From positions 1 to 64,000 of the forward strand of contig JBBHKE010003540.1 of the NCBI GenBank assembly GCA_037447655.1: a stretch of 64,000 bases of DNA. The letters run 5' to 3'. The DNA comes from Zygnema cylindricum (Eukaryota; Streptophyta; Zygnematophyceae; Zygnematales; Zygnemataceae). Below the pieces are notes generated by a model. That model searched no databases. It had not been told where the DNA came from and was given only the letters and a program-made list of their open reading frames with translations. Made by a program: the position numbers and the translations under genes. Each line of letters starts with the position of its first letter. Position 1 is the first letter of the stretch. This document shows positions 44,791 through 56,256 of this stretch, in pieces.

Positions 44791-46448
44791 AAACGAAGAG
44801 AAAACCCTCGATTACTACTAGGAAAGAACAGAACGGCCTAATCGAAGTGTGTCAAATGGAAGGCCAAACCACAGAAGACAAGCTAACACACGAAGTCTCT
44901 ATCAAGACCTGGTGGTCAGATCTAGCAAGAAGTTGAAATACCAAAACCTCTACCCTGCAAACAATGGGGCAAGGCCGACGGGCCGGATCTATAAAAACCA
45001 ACAAAGAACTATCCAGACACCTTTCAGTGCAGATCTACAGCAGCACAGACAAAAAATTGTCTAACAGTGCCACCAACGGCAAGATATATGAAACAAAATC
45101 CAATCCAGACAGGTACAGGAAACCTCAAGGCCACTCACGACCAGATAGCATGCAATAAAAGCAAGGAAAATGCAAATGCTCAAAAAGAAAGGTTCGTAAT
45201 AGAACCAATCCACACCGATCCCTCTACACGAGTGTTCACACTATCGTGACGCTCCTGTACCCGCAAGGCATCGAGATACTTACAAACACTTTTTGGTGAG
45301 TAGTAAAAGTGAACCGGACTTGGTTGAAGCAAGTCGGATTTTGCAGAGTCCTCAAGAACGTGATCCGCCTCAGTTCCGAATAATCGTACCCAGGACCACC
45401 ACTAAACACTCAGGCAATTAGTATACTACTAGGGTATGCGTATCAGCGCTATGCCACGCTATACCCAACTATAAAGCAATGATAATTATATGTTATAATT
45501 CGTGCAAATCTAATATATATGAAGATATATTTTTACTTTGCTAGGTTTTATGAATGATTAAATTTGGCAAAGGATAAAGAAAGAGAATATCAAATTCACC
45601 ACAAACCAAACATGAACTACCCAACAAAGGAAGTTGCACAAAAGGAAAGAAATATAAGAAATATTGAGAAAAGTTCAAAATAAAACACAAAGTGCGATAA
45701 AATTGGGCAAAAAGGTTTCCCAAACCCTAATACCACGCTGCAAAAATCAAAAATCTGCGACCAAGGGATGGTATTATGCTGAACTAGGGTTAAGAATTCC
45801 AAACAATAAACCCCAAATCTGCCCAAACCCTTTATCTGCGGCCCAAACCCTAAATCTGCGGCCAAACCCTAATTCCGCAGATTAACCCTAAAAATCTGAC
45901 ATAAAATCAGACCTTAATCTGCAGACTAGAAATAGAGTGGCAACAAGATATTAGGACAATGATTGTAAGCAAGAAAGAATAAAACAAAAAACAAAAACAA
46001 AATGTTTTTTTTTTTTATAAAATAAAATTTATAAATTAAATTATTTTTATGATATATTTTCCCAATGCAAAGCTGAAAGCGAAAGCAAAAATAGAGAGAA
46101 AGTAGAATGAAACTTGTAGAAAGAAAAAACAAGGAGAAAAAAACCAAATCAAAAATAGGTGGAATAAAATATAGAAATGAAAAGATGGATTTTATATTGA
46201 AAATAATGTAATTTATATATTTTTTTCCTTTAGCTTTATTTTATCACACAAAACTGAGAAGTAAAACTGAAAATAAAAGGTAAAAAGGTAAATAGGCAGG
46301 AGAATAGAAAGACAAAAACAAGAATAAAAACTGGATATGAAAGGTAATATTATTTTAATGAAATAAAATTTATATTTTAAATAATTTATTTAAAAGAAAT
46401 AAACTTTTTAAAATATGTGCTTTTGAAAAGTTAGACCTTTTGGACAAG
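44791..46448. other. 5' leader of the gag-protease element, AT-rich
   Basis: No gene recognised. 45811-45900 has about four units of 18-20 bp like CCCAAACCCTAAATCTGCGG, containing the telomere-like CCCTAA. 45930-46440 is strongly AT-rich. A primer site could not be assigned with confidence. Confidence 0.5.
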
Positions 46449-47619
46449 AATACTAAGCCACGAGGTATTCACTAGGCTTTCGGGTCTTCCACGTATTCTC
46501 TTCAAGAGTTATCTCAAAAGAAAGCAACGAAGCAAAATAATCACTTCCAACCAAAACGAAGAAAATCGGAATTAACCAAAAATGACACTTTCCCAAGAAA
46601 ACCGAAATGCCACTCACAAATACACTCAAACAAACCGTCCAGCTGTCCGCAGAACAACGCAGCTTGACGGAAGATGCCACACCTCAAGCCTCCACTCCAC
46701 CAATTGCCAAAAATACAAATTTGGAGGGAAACCTTCCGGACTTGGCCGAAGCCGTGTGGATTAAAAGCGAGGTATAAACAAAGGCAAATATTCTTAACCT
46801 ATCTAGCCACTATTAGCTAGCAATAAGAAAGAGAAAGCATGAGCAATCGGTGAGAGAGAGAGCAAGAGAAAAGCTCCGCTGCCAAGAGAAAATTCTTGTC
46901 CAAAAGCTAAATTCTCTAAGTCTGAGAATTAGGCTAAGTAAGAGCTACGCTAAGCCTAAGCAAAATTAGCCTACGTCTAGTCTACTTTACATGCATGAAA
47001 CTACTTAGGATGTTGGCCAATAGGCGGCCAACATCGTATGCCGTACGCATAACAAAATCCACTGTCCGAGGGTAAAAACCCTCCCTAACTACATGAGCGC
47101 GCGAACCTACATGGGTTCGCGACTTAAATAAATAAATAAATGGTGTATCGAAGCGTCGCCCAGAAATCGTGATTCGCCTCTAAACGATACTCCACGTTCA
47201 TACTTCGAAATCGTAGTACCTACGCACGAATAAAAGGTATCGCACGAAATACTCGAAAAGTGTGTACCTGCGCACGAAACAAAACGTCTAGCACGAAATT
47301 AGTACTTTTCACCGAAACATATAAATAGATGAACCGACGTGAAATCGCACGTGCGAACGAAAATTATGCACGCGTGCCAAAATCGTGCGGGTATGCCTAA
47401 AATTGCGCGTGCATGCATAAAACCGCGCGTGCATGAGAAATACCGCGCGCACGTGCCTTAAACCGTGCGTGCATGTGTAATACCGCGCTTCCGTGAGAAA
47501 TACCGCGCGTGCATGAGAAAAATCGCACGTGCGTGCGTAATATCGTGCGCGCACGTCGACTATCGCGCGTGCGGAAATGGTATCGTGCGCGCGAGCTACC
47601 GATACGATGCGGCATGACA
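46449..47619 (-). repeat. 5' LTR of the gag-protease element, incomplete
   Basis: TACTAAGCCACGAGG to GCGGCATGACA, matching 40768-41932. It lacks the outer piece present at 41935-42166. Immediately beyond 47619 is copia gag-protease sequence, so the end is a recombination or truncation point. The minisatellite occupies 47345-47605. Confidence 0.7.
47345..47605. repeat. 20-bp CpG-rich minisatellite in the LTR, right copy
   Basis: About twelve 20-bp units such as CGCGCGTGCATGAGAAATAC. Longer than the array in the left LTR, so the copy number changed after the two LTRs diverged. The 125-codon Arg/Ala/His/Cys-rich frame on the minus strand is a repeat artefact. Confidence 0.9.
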
Positions 47620-47631
47620 CTGCAGATTCGT

Positions 47632-48690
47632 AAAAGCCGCCTTGTTCCAACACATATGGGAAGACGCTCCCGTGTCCATCATCCATCCTGCATCCTTAGG
47701 ACCCTCCATGGCTGCCGCCATAGCAAATAATTCCGCCTCCTCTGTCTAATTGAAGCTTAAAGACTCATCTGCATCAGTTGCAAAAGCTGAAAAAAAAGCA
47801 TTTCCACGGGTAGGATTCCCAGGGAAGCCTCTCTGATATTGGCTTTGCTGCCAACTTGGCCCGTATAAACCTGTCTCATTAGCCTTTTTCAGCTTAGGAC
47901 ACTACCTGTATCCATGACCCTTTTCAGAAACAATAAAAGCAAGTAGTACAAGATGACCTATTTTGCCTCTGATTATACTGAGTAAACTGATTCTGATTCT
48001 GGTTAAATTGACTCTTGTTCTGATTAATCTGATTTCTTTTGTCAAAGTCTGTGGAAAAAGCTTCAACCTTTCGTTCTACTTCAAGGAGTTTAGTATTATT
48101 CTCTTCTTACAATATAAGATTATATGCTAACTGAAATGACTTGCTAGCTTTATCATGATTTTTTAACTGAACAGACCTTCATGCTACTAAGGAGACCTCT
48201 AATAAGCAAAGCTGCCTGTTGAAACTTAGGAAATGACCCCCAAGCAGAAGAGTGAGCATCAATGAGTGCACCAAAATTGTCACAATACTCGACCATAGTA
48301 CCCCCCGAGTATTTGTATCCCCAAATTTTTCCAACCACCAAGAGCTTTTCCTAAACATTCGCTTTCTCAAAAGCGGATTTCAGTGATGTCCAAATCTCGC
48401 TCGCCTTCTTCATTTTCAGTCGAGATATGACCAAATTTTATGAAATACAAAGAAATAGATTGTTCCTTGCCATTGAATTCTATTTCGCGCAAGTTGGATC
48501 TGTTACATCAAGGGAGCCATCCAAGACCCCCAATAAGTCAGCAGTTTCAAACGAGAATTCAACCATCGCCGCCCAATAAGCATAGTTTTGGCCATTGAAG
48601 ATAGGAATTCTTGAAGAAAGGCACATAACCTGTTGTTATACAACCACCGTTGCAGGAGAAGAACGAGCAGTAGTAGTGGAAGTAGACATG
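47632..48690 (-). pseudogene. Ty1-copia gag-protease relic, 3' truncated
   Basis: The ATG at 48688-48690 begins MSTSTTTARSSPATVVV, then RIPIFNGQNYAYWAAMVE, the copia gag N-terminal block. MVEYCDNFGALIDAHSS and FQQAALLIRGLLS follow, then a degraded zinc knuckle near 47920 and protease GWMMDTGASSHMCWN. Stops and frameshifts are common. It ends at 47632 next to the LTR border at 47619, and no LTR or primer site for it was found at 48700-49200. Confidence 0.85.
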
Positions 48691-50304
48691 AAAAACAGCA
48701 GAAACTATCAAAGTACCTACTCAACAACCAACTTTGAACTAACACAAAATATGACTCATAAAGTCAATATGCTTCAAATTAGTCACAGTGTTACAAAATA
48801 GAGTAAACTGATAATTCCCAAAATTTCAGCCCAAATGACTTATTAAACCATAAGATATGATGTTTGGAAGTTTCCCAAAAACTACCCTTATAAAATCATA
48901 TTCCCAAAACTGGATACTACAAAATTGGCTAAGTCCTAAGTTATATGCTCACAGTGTGTATCTACTGATCTACACTAATTTGGGTAACCGTTACTAAGGT
49001 TATTATCTTGACTAACGACAAAACATCCTACCTGTACGTCACTGAACCTTAAAACCAGAATTATTATTTTCAAAAAACCTGATTAATGGAACACTATTTT
49101 TTTATTACACTAGACTACAAACCAATGTTATTCGGATATTTAGAGATTTTAAACCGTACACAAAACGTTCCAACCGTACACAAAACTTTCCAAATGCTTA
49201 GTCAGCGGTAATCACTAAAGTTCAGCCGAATGTCGTTGTGTAGTACGAAGCACCTGAGTGCTTCGTCACTTGTGGTCCTACGCGAATTGCGCTTGTGGTC
49301 CCTCGTGAATCACGTTTGTGGTCCCGGGTGAATCGTGGCCGTTGGAGCAAATTTGATCGATGATGGTACCGTCGAACTGTACCATATGTTTCCGGAATAC
49401 CCGGGTCAGATCCCGTTCGTCCGATAATGTGAATCGAATCGTCAACTTTTTGACACGTATAGCTGACTGTCGGCGCCACTCCGAAAATCGTGCATACGTT
49501 CTTTCGCCGACACGTGTCCTTGCAAAAGTACGATACACTCTACTATACTATTCGCTCTTATAACGCTAATAAAGGTAAGTATTACAGTAGACTACTAGGA
49601 AAATATTCTAAGTTATTTTTACCCCTATTTACATAAATAAAGATTTATAAATTACAACAGTTTTGACGGCGAGCGGCCTCAAAGATTCCAAAAGACAAAG
49701 GTCGAAACTCGTATCTGTACAACCAGCCGCAAAATAAAATGACGGGAATGTACAAGTTGTACGTACCTATTTTGTAGGCAGGCGTAGCAAATTCCGGATG
49801 ACGATCGATGGTGGTGAAAGCGTCACAACACATTCTTCAACAAACTTTTTGTGGTGGTTTTCGTCGGATCTGATTCTCGCGTGTCCGATGTCGCGTGGCA
49901 TATGTACAAAGGCGAGTGGCAAATGTTTCCTCGTTGGCGCCTTGCTCGTACGTGACCTTTCCACGCGTAAACGTTTTACACGTCCGGTGATTGGGTAGTG
50001 TCCTCCCTGAGGAGAGTAAGGGCATTTTCCCATGTAACTGAAACTTTAATCTTGTAACTTTGTTTTTAGCAAAGATTCTCCGTACTACTTTCTGAGGATT
50101 CATATGTAAAAAAATCAAATCGTTACTTTAGATCGTGATGGATGTAGACGTGGGTGTAATTTGTGAAAGTTTGTAGACGATTTCAAAACTCTCAACAATT
50201 GATGAAGTTTACAAAATAGCGACGTTTGTAGACGTCTAGCTACTTGTGACATTGTAGATGTTTAGGATTTCTGACATTTTGACGTCATGCTCAATTATGA
50301 TAGC
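48691..50304. other. Intergenic, short tandem repeats only
   Basis: 49263-49333 has three units of about 25 bp around TTGTGGTCC---GTGAATC. CCGTACACAAAAC is duplicated near 49155. Several overlapping short frames on both strands at 49220-50120 carry no recognisable motif. The last 200 bases have repeated TAGACGT motifs. Confidence 0.5.
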
Positions 50305-50309
50305 GTCGA

Positions 50310-51278
50310 TATAACAGCAATAGCCGATCGAACCTGTTTATAAAGGGGTATTTAGGTGTTATGATTATAGAGTACTAAATTTGGTAGACGTCCGCGAAAG
50401 AATCACGCTATTTGGAGTTATATTTTAAAAGTTATAGCGATGGGTGCATTTAGGTGACAGCGTGGGGTCTAAATAACAAGTGGGTATCATTGAAATGGGT
50501 TAAGGGTCAAATTAGTACCGAAATTACGCGTGTACGTTTCATAAAGTTCTAACGAAACGTTTAGTATGCACGGTGGTTCGTTTCGTACAAATTTTAGTAC
50601 GAAACGTCACTTTTACTCAAGGGAATTTCGTAGGAAGTTTTGCGTGCGAAATTTGTTAAGCACGATCGTGCGAAGTCGCGTTTCGTTTGGCGCGCACGTT
50701 TGCACGTAAATGTTACGTAGTGAATCGTAACGTTTGATTGGTTAGTAAAGTGCTAAGTATTTAGTAAGAGATTTCGCACGTTTTTGCATTGGTCAGTCTG
50801 ACTCTTTGCTGATCAATGATTGGCCCAAGTAAAAACCTGTTAAAACGGAGCGTTGACTCTGGCCTGGCGAGTCCAGGGCGATGATGGATAAATAGTGAAG
50901 TGTAAGAGGAGAGTAGACATCTTTTCCTTTGGAAAAGTTTGTGGAAATTCCGGCTGATCTTGGTCTTGAGCGATTAATACAAAATTGGAGAAAAAGGCAT
51001 TTTGCATTGAAATCTCTTACTAACTAAATAGTGTTTTAGTAGTTAAGAGATAGAATTATTAAGAGTGGAGAGTAGTGGAAAACACTTTAATAAGAAGGGT
51101 TGAGCCACGAGGGCAAGAGACCAAGCTAATGTTATGTGGGCAAAAGCTTCTTCTAATTTAAAGTTTATCCTTATGTGAGTGTTGTCCAATATGGATGTGT
51201 ATTTTCCAATGTGTGGAATGTGTGGTTGAAATTGATTGAAGTAATGGGATTTTCAGAGAGGTAGGAAATCCTGTTACA
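50310..51278 (+). repeat. Gypsy 5' LTR
   Basis: Matches 56257-57224 with few differences. The first bases are TATAACAG where the other LTR has TGTAACAG, so the terminal G is mutated. It ends CCTGTTACA. GATAAATAGTG at about 50888 could serve as a TATA-like element. Confidence 0.95.
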
Positions 51279-51280
51279 TA

Positions 51281-51292
51281 TGGTATCGGAGC
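51281..51292 (+). promoter_or_regulatory. Gypsy primer-binding site (initiator tRNA-Met 3' end)
   Basis: TGGTATCGGAGC two bases after the LTR, continuing TTGGTTAA. It is the same one-base variant of TGGTATCAGAGC as in copia B. Confidence 0.9.
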
Positions 51293-52053
51293 TTGGTTAA
51301 AAGCCAAAGAGAAGCTTGCTCACCCGAAAATCGACTCCCGTGACTGGTGAGGGTGCTTTGACCCGCGTTGGTGGAACCACAATGTGAGTGGTAAGGGATT
51401 GGAGGGAAACTAAGTGACCACACTGCCAGCGGCCGTTGGTTAGATGTGGGGCGTGCTTAGGTCCTCAGGACTAAGGCGGGGTGGGCAGTGTAGCCACCGC
51501 TGAAGCTCACTCTAATTACCTAGAGGCCAAACAAACTTGCCTTCTCTTAGCAATGATTCATGTGTAGAGGGAGGGCTTGAAGCCATGAAGGGTGAGGATG
51601 TGAAGATTAGAGAGTAAAAGATCCTGATGTAGTGGGAAGTGAGAAATTTGCTAATGGAGGAGAACGAAAGTGGAGTACTTTACTTCTTCAAGAGCAAAGG
51701 AGTCCAGAAAATGACTCAAAACTTTTCAAACCCTAAATTGTTACTTTTGATTGATTTCAATTTTGCTGTTGCAAAATTTATGGTTAAATCTTAACTTTGA
51801 GAGCTTTCAATTTTGCTATAGCAAAATTTGTGGGGAAATTCTTACCTTCTGTTTCAATGTTGGGAATTGAAAATTTGAATTTGTACAAACTTATTGTCAA
51901 TGTCTTTTTAATTTTTCAAATCTTGATCTTTTCAAAGGATTTGTTAAGGAGAAGAAGTCTTGGATTCGAGCAATCTGAGGACTTCAAATCTGCATCAAAT
52001 TTCATTGGGAAATTATACTCTATCTTTCTTTTGCTTGATTTCATTGTGTGATA

Positions 52054-52513
52054 ATGGCAAATTCTGCATGGAAACGTGAAATGGAGAATGCGTTGAATGT
52101 GATGAAGAAGAGGACTGTGAAATTGGTCAAAAGATTTAATAATCATGTTGCCGCTTTGGATGAAACCATTTCCGAATTGAAAAGTGAATTGAAAGTTGTC
52201 AAAGAAATTTGAAATGTTTCAAATGAGAAATTAGATGAACTTATTAACTTAATTCAGACCAAGAATGATATGAATGACCAAATGGGTGAGAGTAGTAAAA
52301 GGAATGTCAATTTTAGGGACATTTTAGTACAGAGTGCATAAAACCCAAAATGAAAGTCACTTGTTTCAAATGCGGAGGTCCAGATCATTACGCTAAAGAC
52401 TGTACAGATAAAGGTTCTCTCAAATTAGTCGATGTAAATGAAGGTCTCCAAGAGGATATTGCATTATACCTAGCTGAGCAGGAAGCCCAGGAGGTGGGAA
52501 ACGGAAAGGACTA
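52054..52513 (+). pseudogene. Gypsy gag remnant
   Basis: The ATG at 52054 starts a 52-codon stretch rich in Lys, Glu and Leu (HVAALDETISELKSELKVV, probably coiled coil), ended by TGA. About 100 bases later comes a complete CCHC zinc knuckle, CFKCGGPDHYAKDC (52362-52403), which would bind RNA. The roughly 100-residue capsid domain expected between them is not there. Confidence 0.8.
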
Positions 52514-52719
52514 ACTGAAAGTCCTCAGTTGAGTCAACCGGATCCAGAAGTTAAAGAGTTAACTTTGGAGGGCAAATTAATGAATGAAAAAGTTAGGATA
52601 GCTGAATTTATTATGATTCTCACTACACTGCATAGTTTAAAAAAAATCCTTCTGATGAAATTCTCAACAACAAACCTATTTTATGACAATTCAGTAATGA
52701 TGACACCAGACACTGTTTG

Positions 52720-53350
52720 ATTAGATTCGAGTCATTAGTGGAAGGAAAACCGTTGAGAGTAATGGTTGATTCAGGTGCCACACATAATTTTATTTCATAT
52801 AAGTTTGTAGGGAAAATAGAATTCCTTCGTCATAAGGGAAAAGCCTTTACATGTTTAAGTGGCAAATGGTAATAAGTCCACATTAGACTTACAAACTGAC
52901 ACGATAGAAGTTGATATCCAAGGTCATAAAATGAAAGTTGTGTGTGAAATAATGAATTTGGGAAGTGAAGAACTAATTTTGCGAAAGCCTTGGTTAACTG
53001 AACACAATCCTCAAATTAATTGGGAAATTAACACCTTGAAAGTGAGGTCTGCAAACTGTTGGAAGGTTTTGCAAGCATTATCTCCTAAGAAATTGCATAG
53101 GAATCATATAAATAACATAACCAGATTGGGAGTGGAAGGTTTGATATCTGCTAAACAATTTAAAAAACACTTAAAAGATAAAACAAATCATGCTTTCTTG
53201 TTATTAGTAACTGAGGCAGTTACTGATGAAAGGGGGGGAGAAAACACTAACATTGATGTCATCACTAAATCAGACACCACTAAGACTTTCGAAAAACTAA
53301 AATTTGATTTTGTAACTGACATTAATAATGATGTTGCTGTAAAGGATTAG
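52720..53350 (+). pseudogene. Gypsy aspartic protease and linker
   Basis: VMVDSGATHNFIS, with the active-site Asp codon at 52768-52770, is the retropepsin motif. A frame change near 52870 leads to IEVDIQGHKMKVVCEIMNL and PWLTEHNPQINWE, the usual gypsy block after the protease. The remaining linker runs to 53350. Confidence 0.85.
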
Positions 53351-54340
53351 ATTTTTGAATTTCAAGATGTTTTCCCAAATGATTTACCTTCGGGAAGGCC
53401 ACTTTTCCGAGATGTAGAACATGTTATTATCCTTGAACCTGGATGTAATCCTCCTGTCACAGGAATATATAAACACATTTTCTTTGATCAGGAGGAGTTA
53501 AAGAAACAGATCAAAGAACTCTTACAGAAAGGACATATTCAGCCCAGCAAATCACGGTACGGAGCACCCGTTGTCTTCGTCAAAAAGAAGGACGGAACGT
53601 TGAGAATGTATGTCGATTATCGTAGTCTGAACAAGATTGCGGTGAAGGATAAGTATCCGTTACCTTTAATTTCTGATTTGATAGATCGTTTAAAGGGTGC
53701 TAAAGTATTTTCGTTGATTGACCTGCGTATTGGCTTTAATCAGGTGCCAATTAGAATTGAAGATGTTGATAAAACTGCTTTTAGGACTAGGGTGGTCATT
53801 TCGAATGGATAGTGATGCTATTCGGCTTAACGGATGCACCGCCTACTTACCAAAGATTAATGAACCAAACCTTTTCAGATTACATAGATGAGTTTGTCCA
53901 AGTGTTTATATATGATATTTTAGTTTACAGTGAATCTAAAGAACAACATATAATTCATTTAAAAAAAGTGTTGGAAAGGTTAAGAGAAAGAAAATTACAT
54001 GGAAAATTGTCAAAATCTAGTTTTCTTAAAAGTGAACAATTATTTTTGGGACATATAGTTAGTGGGGAAGGTGTTAAAACAGATCCATCCAAAATTTTAG
54101 AAATCCAAAATTGGAAACAACCTATTAATGTCACGGAAGTGAGATCATTTTTGGGATTGGCCACTTATTACAGGAAATTTATCAAAAATTTCTATAGGAT
54201 CGCCGCACCTTTGACAGATTTACTTCGAGAGAAGGAGACGTTTTTGTGGGGAGCTGATCAGGAGGGAGCATTCGAGAAATTAAAAGGGAAGTTGACCTCT
54301 GCCCCTACACTGGTGTATCCTGACCTTGCCGAGGAATTTG
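53351..54340 (+). pseudogene. Gypsy reverse transcriptase
   Basis: Starts [17 protein letters not shown], a standard gypsy RT entry block. [20 protein letters not shown] and [15 protein letters not shown] (motif A Asp) follow. A one-base loss near 53793 shifts the frame before FGLTDAPPTYQRLMNQ. Motif C reads FIYDILVYS where FIDDILVYS is expected, so the first catalytic Asp is Tyr. RSFLGLATYYRKFIKNF and APLTDLLREKETFLW complete the domain. Inactive on both counts. Confidence 0.92.
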
Positions 54341-54720
54341 AAGTTTTGATCACTACAGATGCATCTGATAAAGGTCTAAGTGTAGTCATAAGTCAAAAAG
54401 TCGGCAAACACTTTCATCCTATTGCGTTTGAGTCTAGAAAATTCAATGATGCTGAAAAGAACTATACAGCACAAGAAAAATAATTACTTGCAATTGTACA
54501 TGCATTGGTGAAATGGCGTTGTTTTTTGCATAATAAAGAATTTACAGTTCACTGTGATAATAAAGCACTCTCTTATTTACAAAGATTAAGTGATGCGCAG
54601 ATTATGACTGGCAGACAGGTTAGGTGGATGCAAAAATTAGCATATTTCAAATTTAATGTCAAACATATTCCTAGGAAGATAAATGTAGTCGCAGATCCTT
54701 TAAGTAGATGTTTTGAAATA
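54341..54720 (+). pseudogene. Gypsy RNase H
   Basis: VLITTDASDKGLSVVISQ (Asp), FHPIAFESRKFNDAEKNY (Glu), FTVHCDNKALSYLQ (Asp) and KINVVADPLSR (Asp) follow the gypsy RNase H order. The codon at 54481-54483 is TAA where the family has Glu in EKELLAIV. Confidence 0.9.
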
Positions 54721-56210
54721 AGTGTTATGGTTCAAGATGAATTGTTTTTAGATACAGTTAGAAATGGTTATGATAAAGATCCTTATTTTGTTGTGATTTA
54801 CAAGAATATTTCGGGAGGGAATTCTGACCCATTGAATGAGAGGCATGTCAAAAACTTTAGACTAGAGGATGGTTTACTGTATTTGCGAATCGGGGATAGA
54901 TTATGCATTCATGAAGTGGGAGACTTAAGAAAACAAATTTTACGGGAAGCTCATGAGCATTTAGGACATCTAGTCGAGATAAAACTCTTAGTCGATTGCA
55001 AAGTAGATTGTTTTGGCCTGAGATGGCAAAAGAGGTGTCAAAACACGTGGAAAGTTGTGTCCCTGGCCAACAGAGTAAGCCCAGTACCCAAAAACCTAAA
55101 GGTCTCTTAAAACCATTGGATATTCCCGAAATACCGTGGGAATTTGTCAGTATGGATTTTATTGCCAGGTTGCCTGCTACATCTAAAAGGAAGGACAGTA
55201 TAACGGTCGTAGTCGATAGGTTCAGTAAAATGACAATCTTTCTCCTTTGCAAAACCACTCATTCAGTTGTAGATATTGCAAAGTTATATTTTGAAAACGT
55301 GGTCAGACATCATGGAGTCCCTCTATGTATAGTCAGTGATAGAGATTCTAAATTTACATCTGCTTTTTGGAAAGAATTACAGCAAAATTTAGGCTCTGAA
55401 TTGAAAATGAGTACCGCTTATCATCCTCAGACAAATGGACAAACAGAAAGGATAAACCGTACACTAGAGAAAATGCTTAGGACTGTTTGCGGTAGAGTTC
55501 AGAACACATGGAATCTAAATTGCCATTAATGGAATTTGCATACAATTCATGTAAACATGCTAGTAGAGGATTCTCACCATTTAAAGTTGCATACGGATAC
55601 CAACCTAGAGAAGCATTGGACTTAATAACAGGGGTCACTCAAGAGAATAGAGGTTCTGGAACAGAGTTTTGGGAATACGTCAAACAGTTTGGAAAACTGT
55701 CCGAGATGCATTAGTGGAGGCACAAAGGAGGCAAGAATTAAATGCTAACCGCAAACTAGGTGATTGGGTGTTACGCACAAGTGACAAGGTTTGGCATTCT
55801 ACAACTCATTACAGGCGCAAGATTGAGGGACAATCGGATCCTACAGGGAAATTTGCTCTTAAGTACATTGGACCATTTACTGTAATCGAGATGATATCGT
55901 CAGTTGCTGCCTAATTGGACTTCCAGCCTTCAACAAAAATTCATCCAGTGATACACATCAGCCAATTGAAACCAGCGAATCTTTGACCAACTAAAGGAGA
56001 ATTAGAATTGGATCCCTCAATAATTATAGAACCTGAAGTCCACAGATGGGTAATAGATTGTGTTGGTCAACGGTTCAAGGTCGGCGATACTATATTCTGG
56101 CAAGTGTATTATCTATGAAGGCCTGAGGATGAGTTGACTTTAGAGGATAAAAATTCAGAGTTTTTACAGAGGTATTGGAGGGATAATAATATAGATCTCT
56201 CGTCTTAAGA
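54721..56210 (+). pseudogene. Gypsy integrase with C-terminal region
   Basis: Zinc module: LREAHEHLGHL supplies His, and CVPGQQSKPSTQKPKG has Gly where the second Cys belongs. The core keeps FVSMDFIARLP (D), IVSDRDSKFTS (D) and HPQTNGQTERINRTLEK (E). FAYNSCKHASRGFSPFKVAYG and FALKYIGPFTVIE (GPF/Y module) follow. After a stop at 55912, HPVIHISQLKP and EPEVHRWVIDCVGQRFKVG continue to YWRDNN. That tail could be a decayed chromodomain, but this is weak. At least two frameshifts (near 54990 and 55510). Confidence 0.88.
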
Positions 56211-56239
56211 ATTAAAGGTGTTTAACTAAGGTCAGTTAA

Positions 56240-56253
56240 AAATAAGGAGGGGA
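56240..56253 (+). promoter_or_regulatory. Gypsy polypurine tract
   Basis: AAATAAGGAGGGGATGA precedes the 3' LTR start TGTAACAG at 56257. Confidence 0.75.
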
Positions 56254-56256
56254 TGA

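Noticed and set aside
41755-47605. Regular 20-bp units considered as a CRISPR-like array.
   Set aside because: The units are directly adjacent without unique spacers, lie in eukaryotic LTRs and there are no cas genes.
56060-56210. Possible chromodomain at the end of the gypsy integrase.
   Set aside because: Only the general position and a few residues fit. The aromatic cage and the usual KWKGY-like block are missing or too decayed to call.
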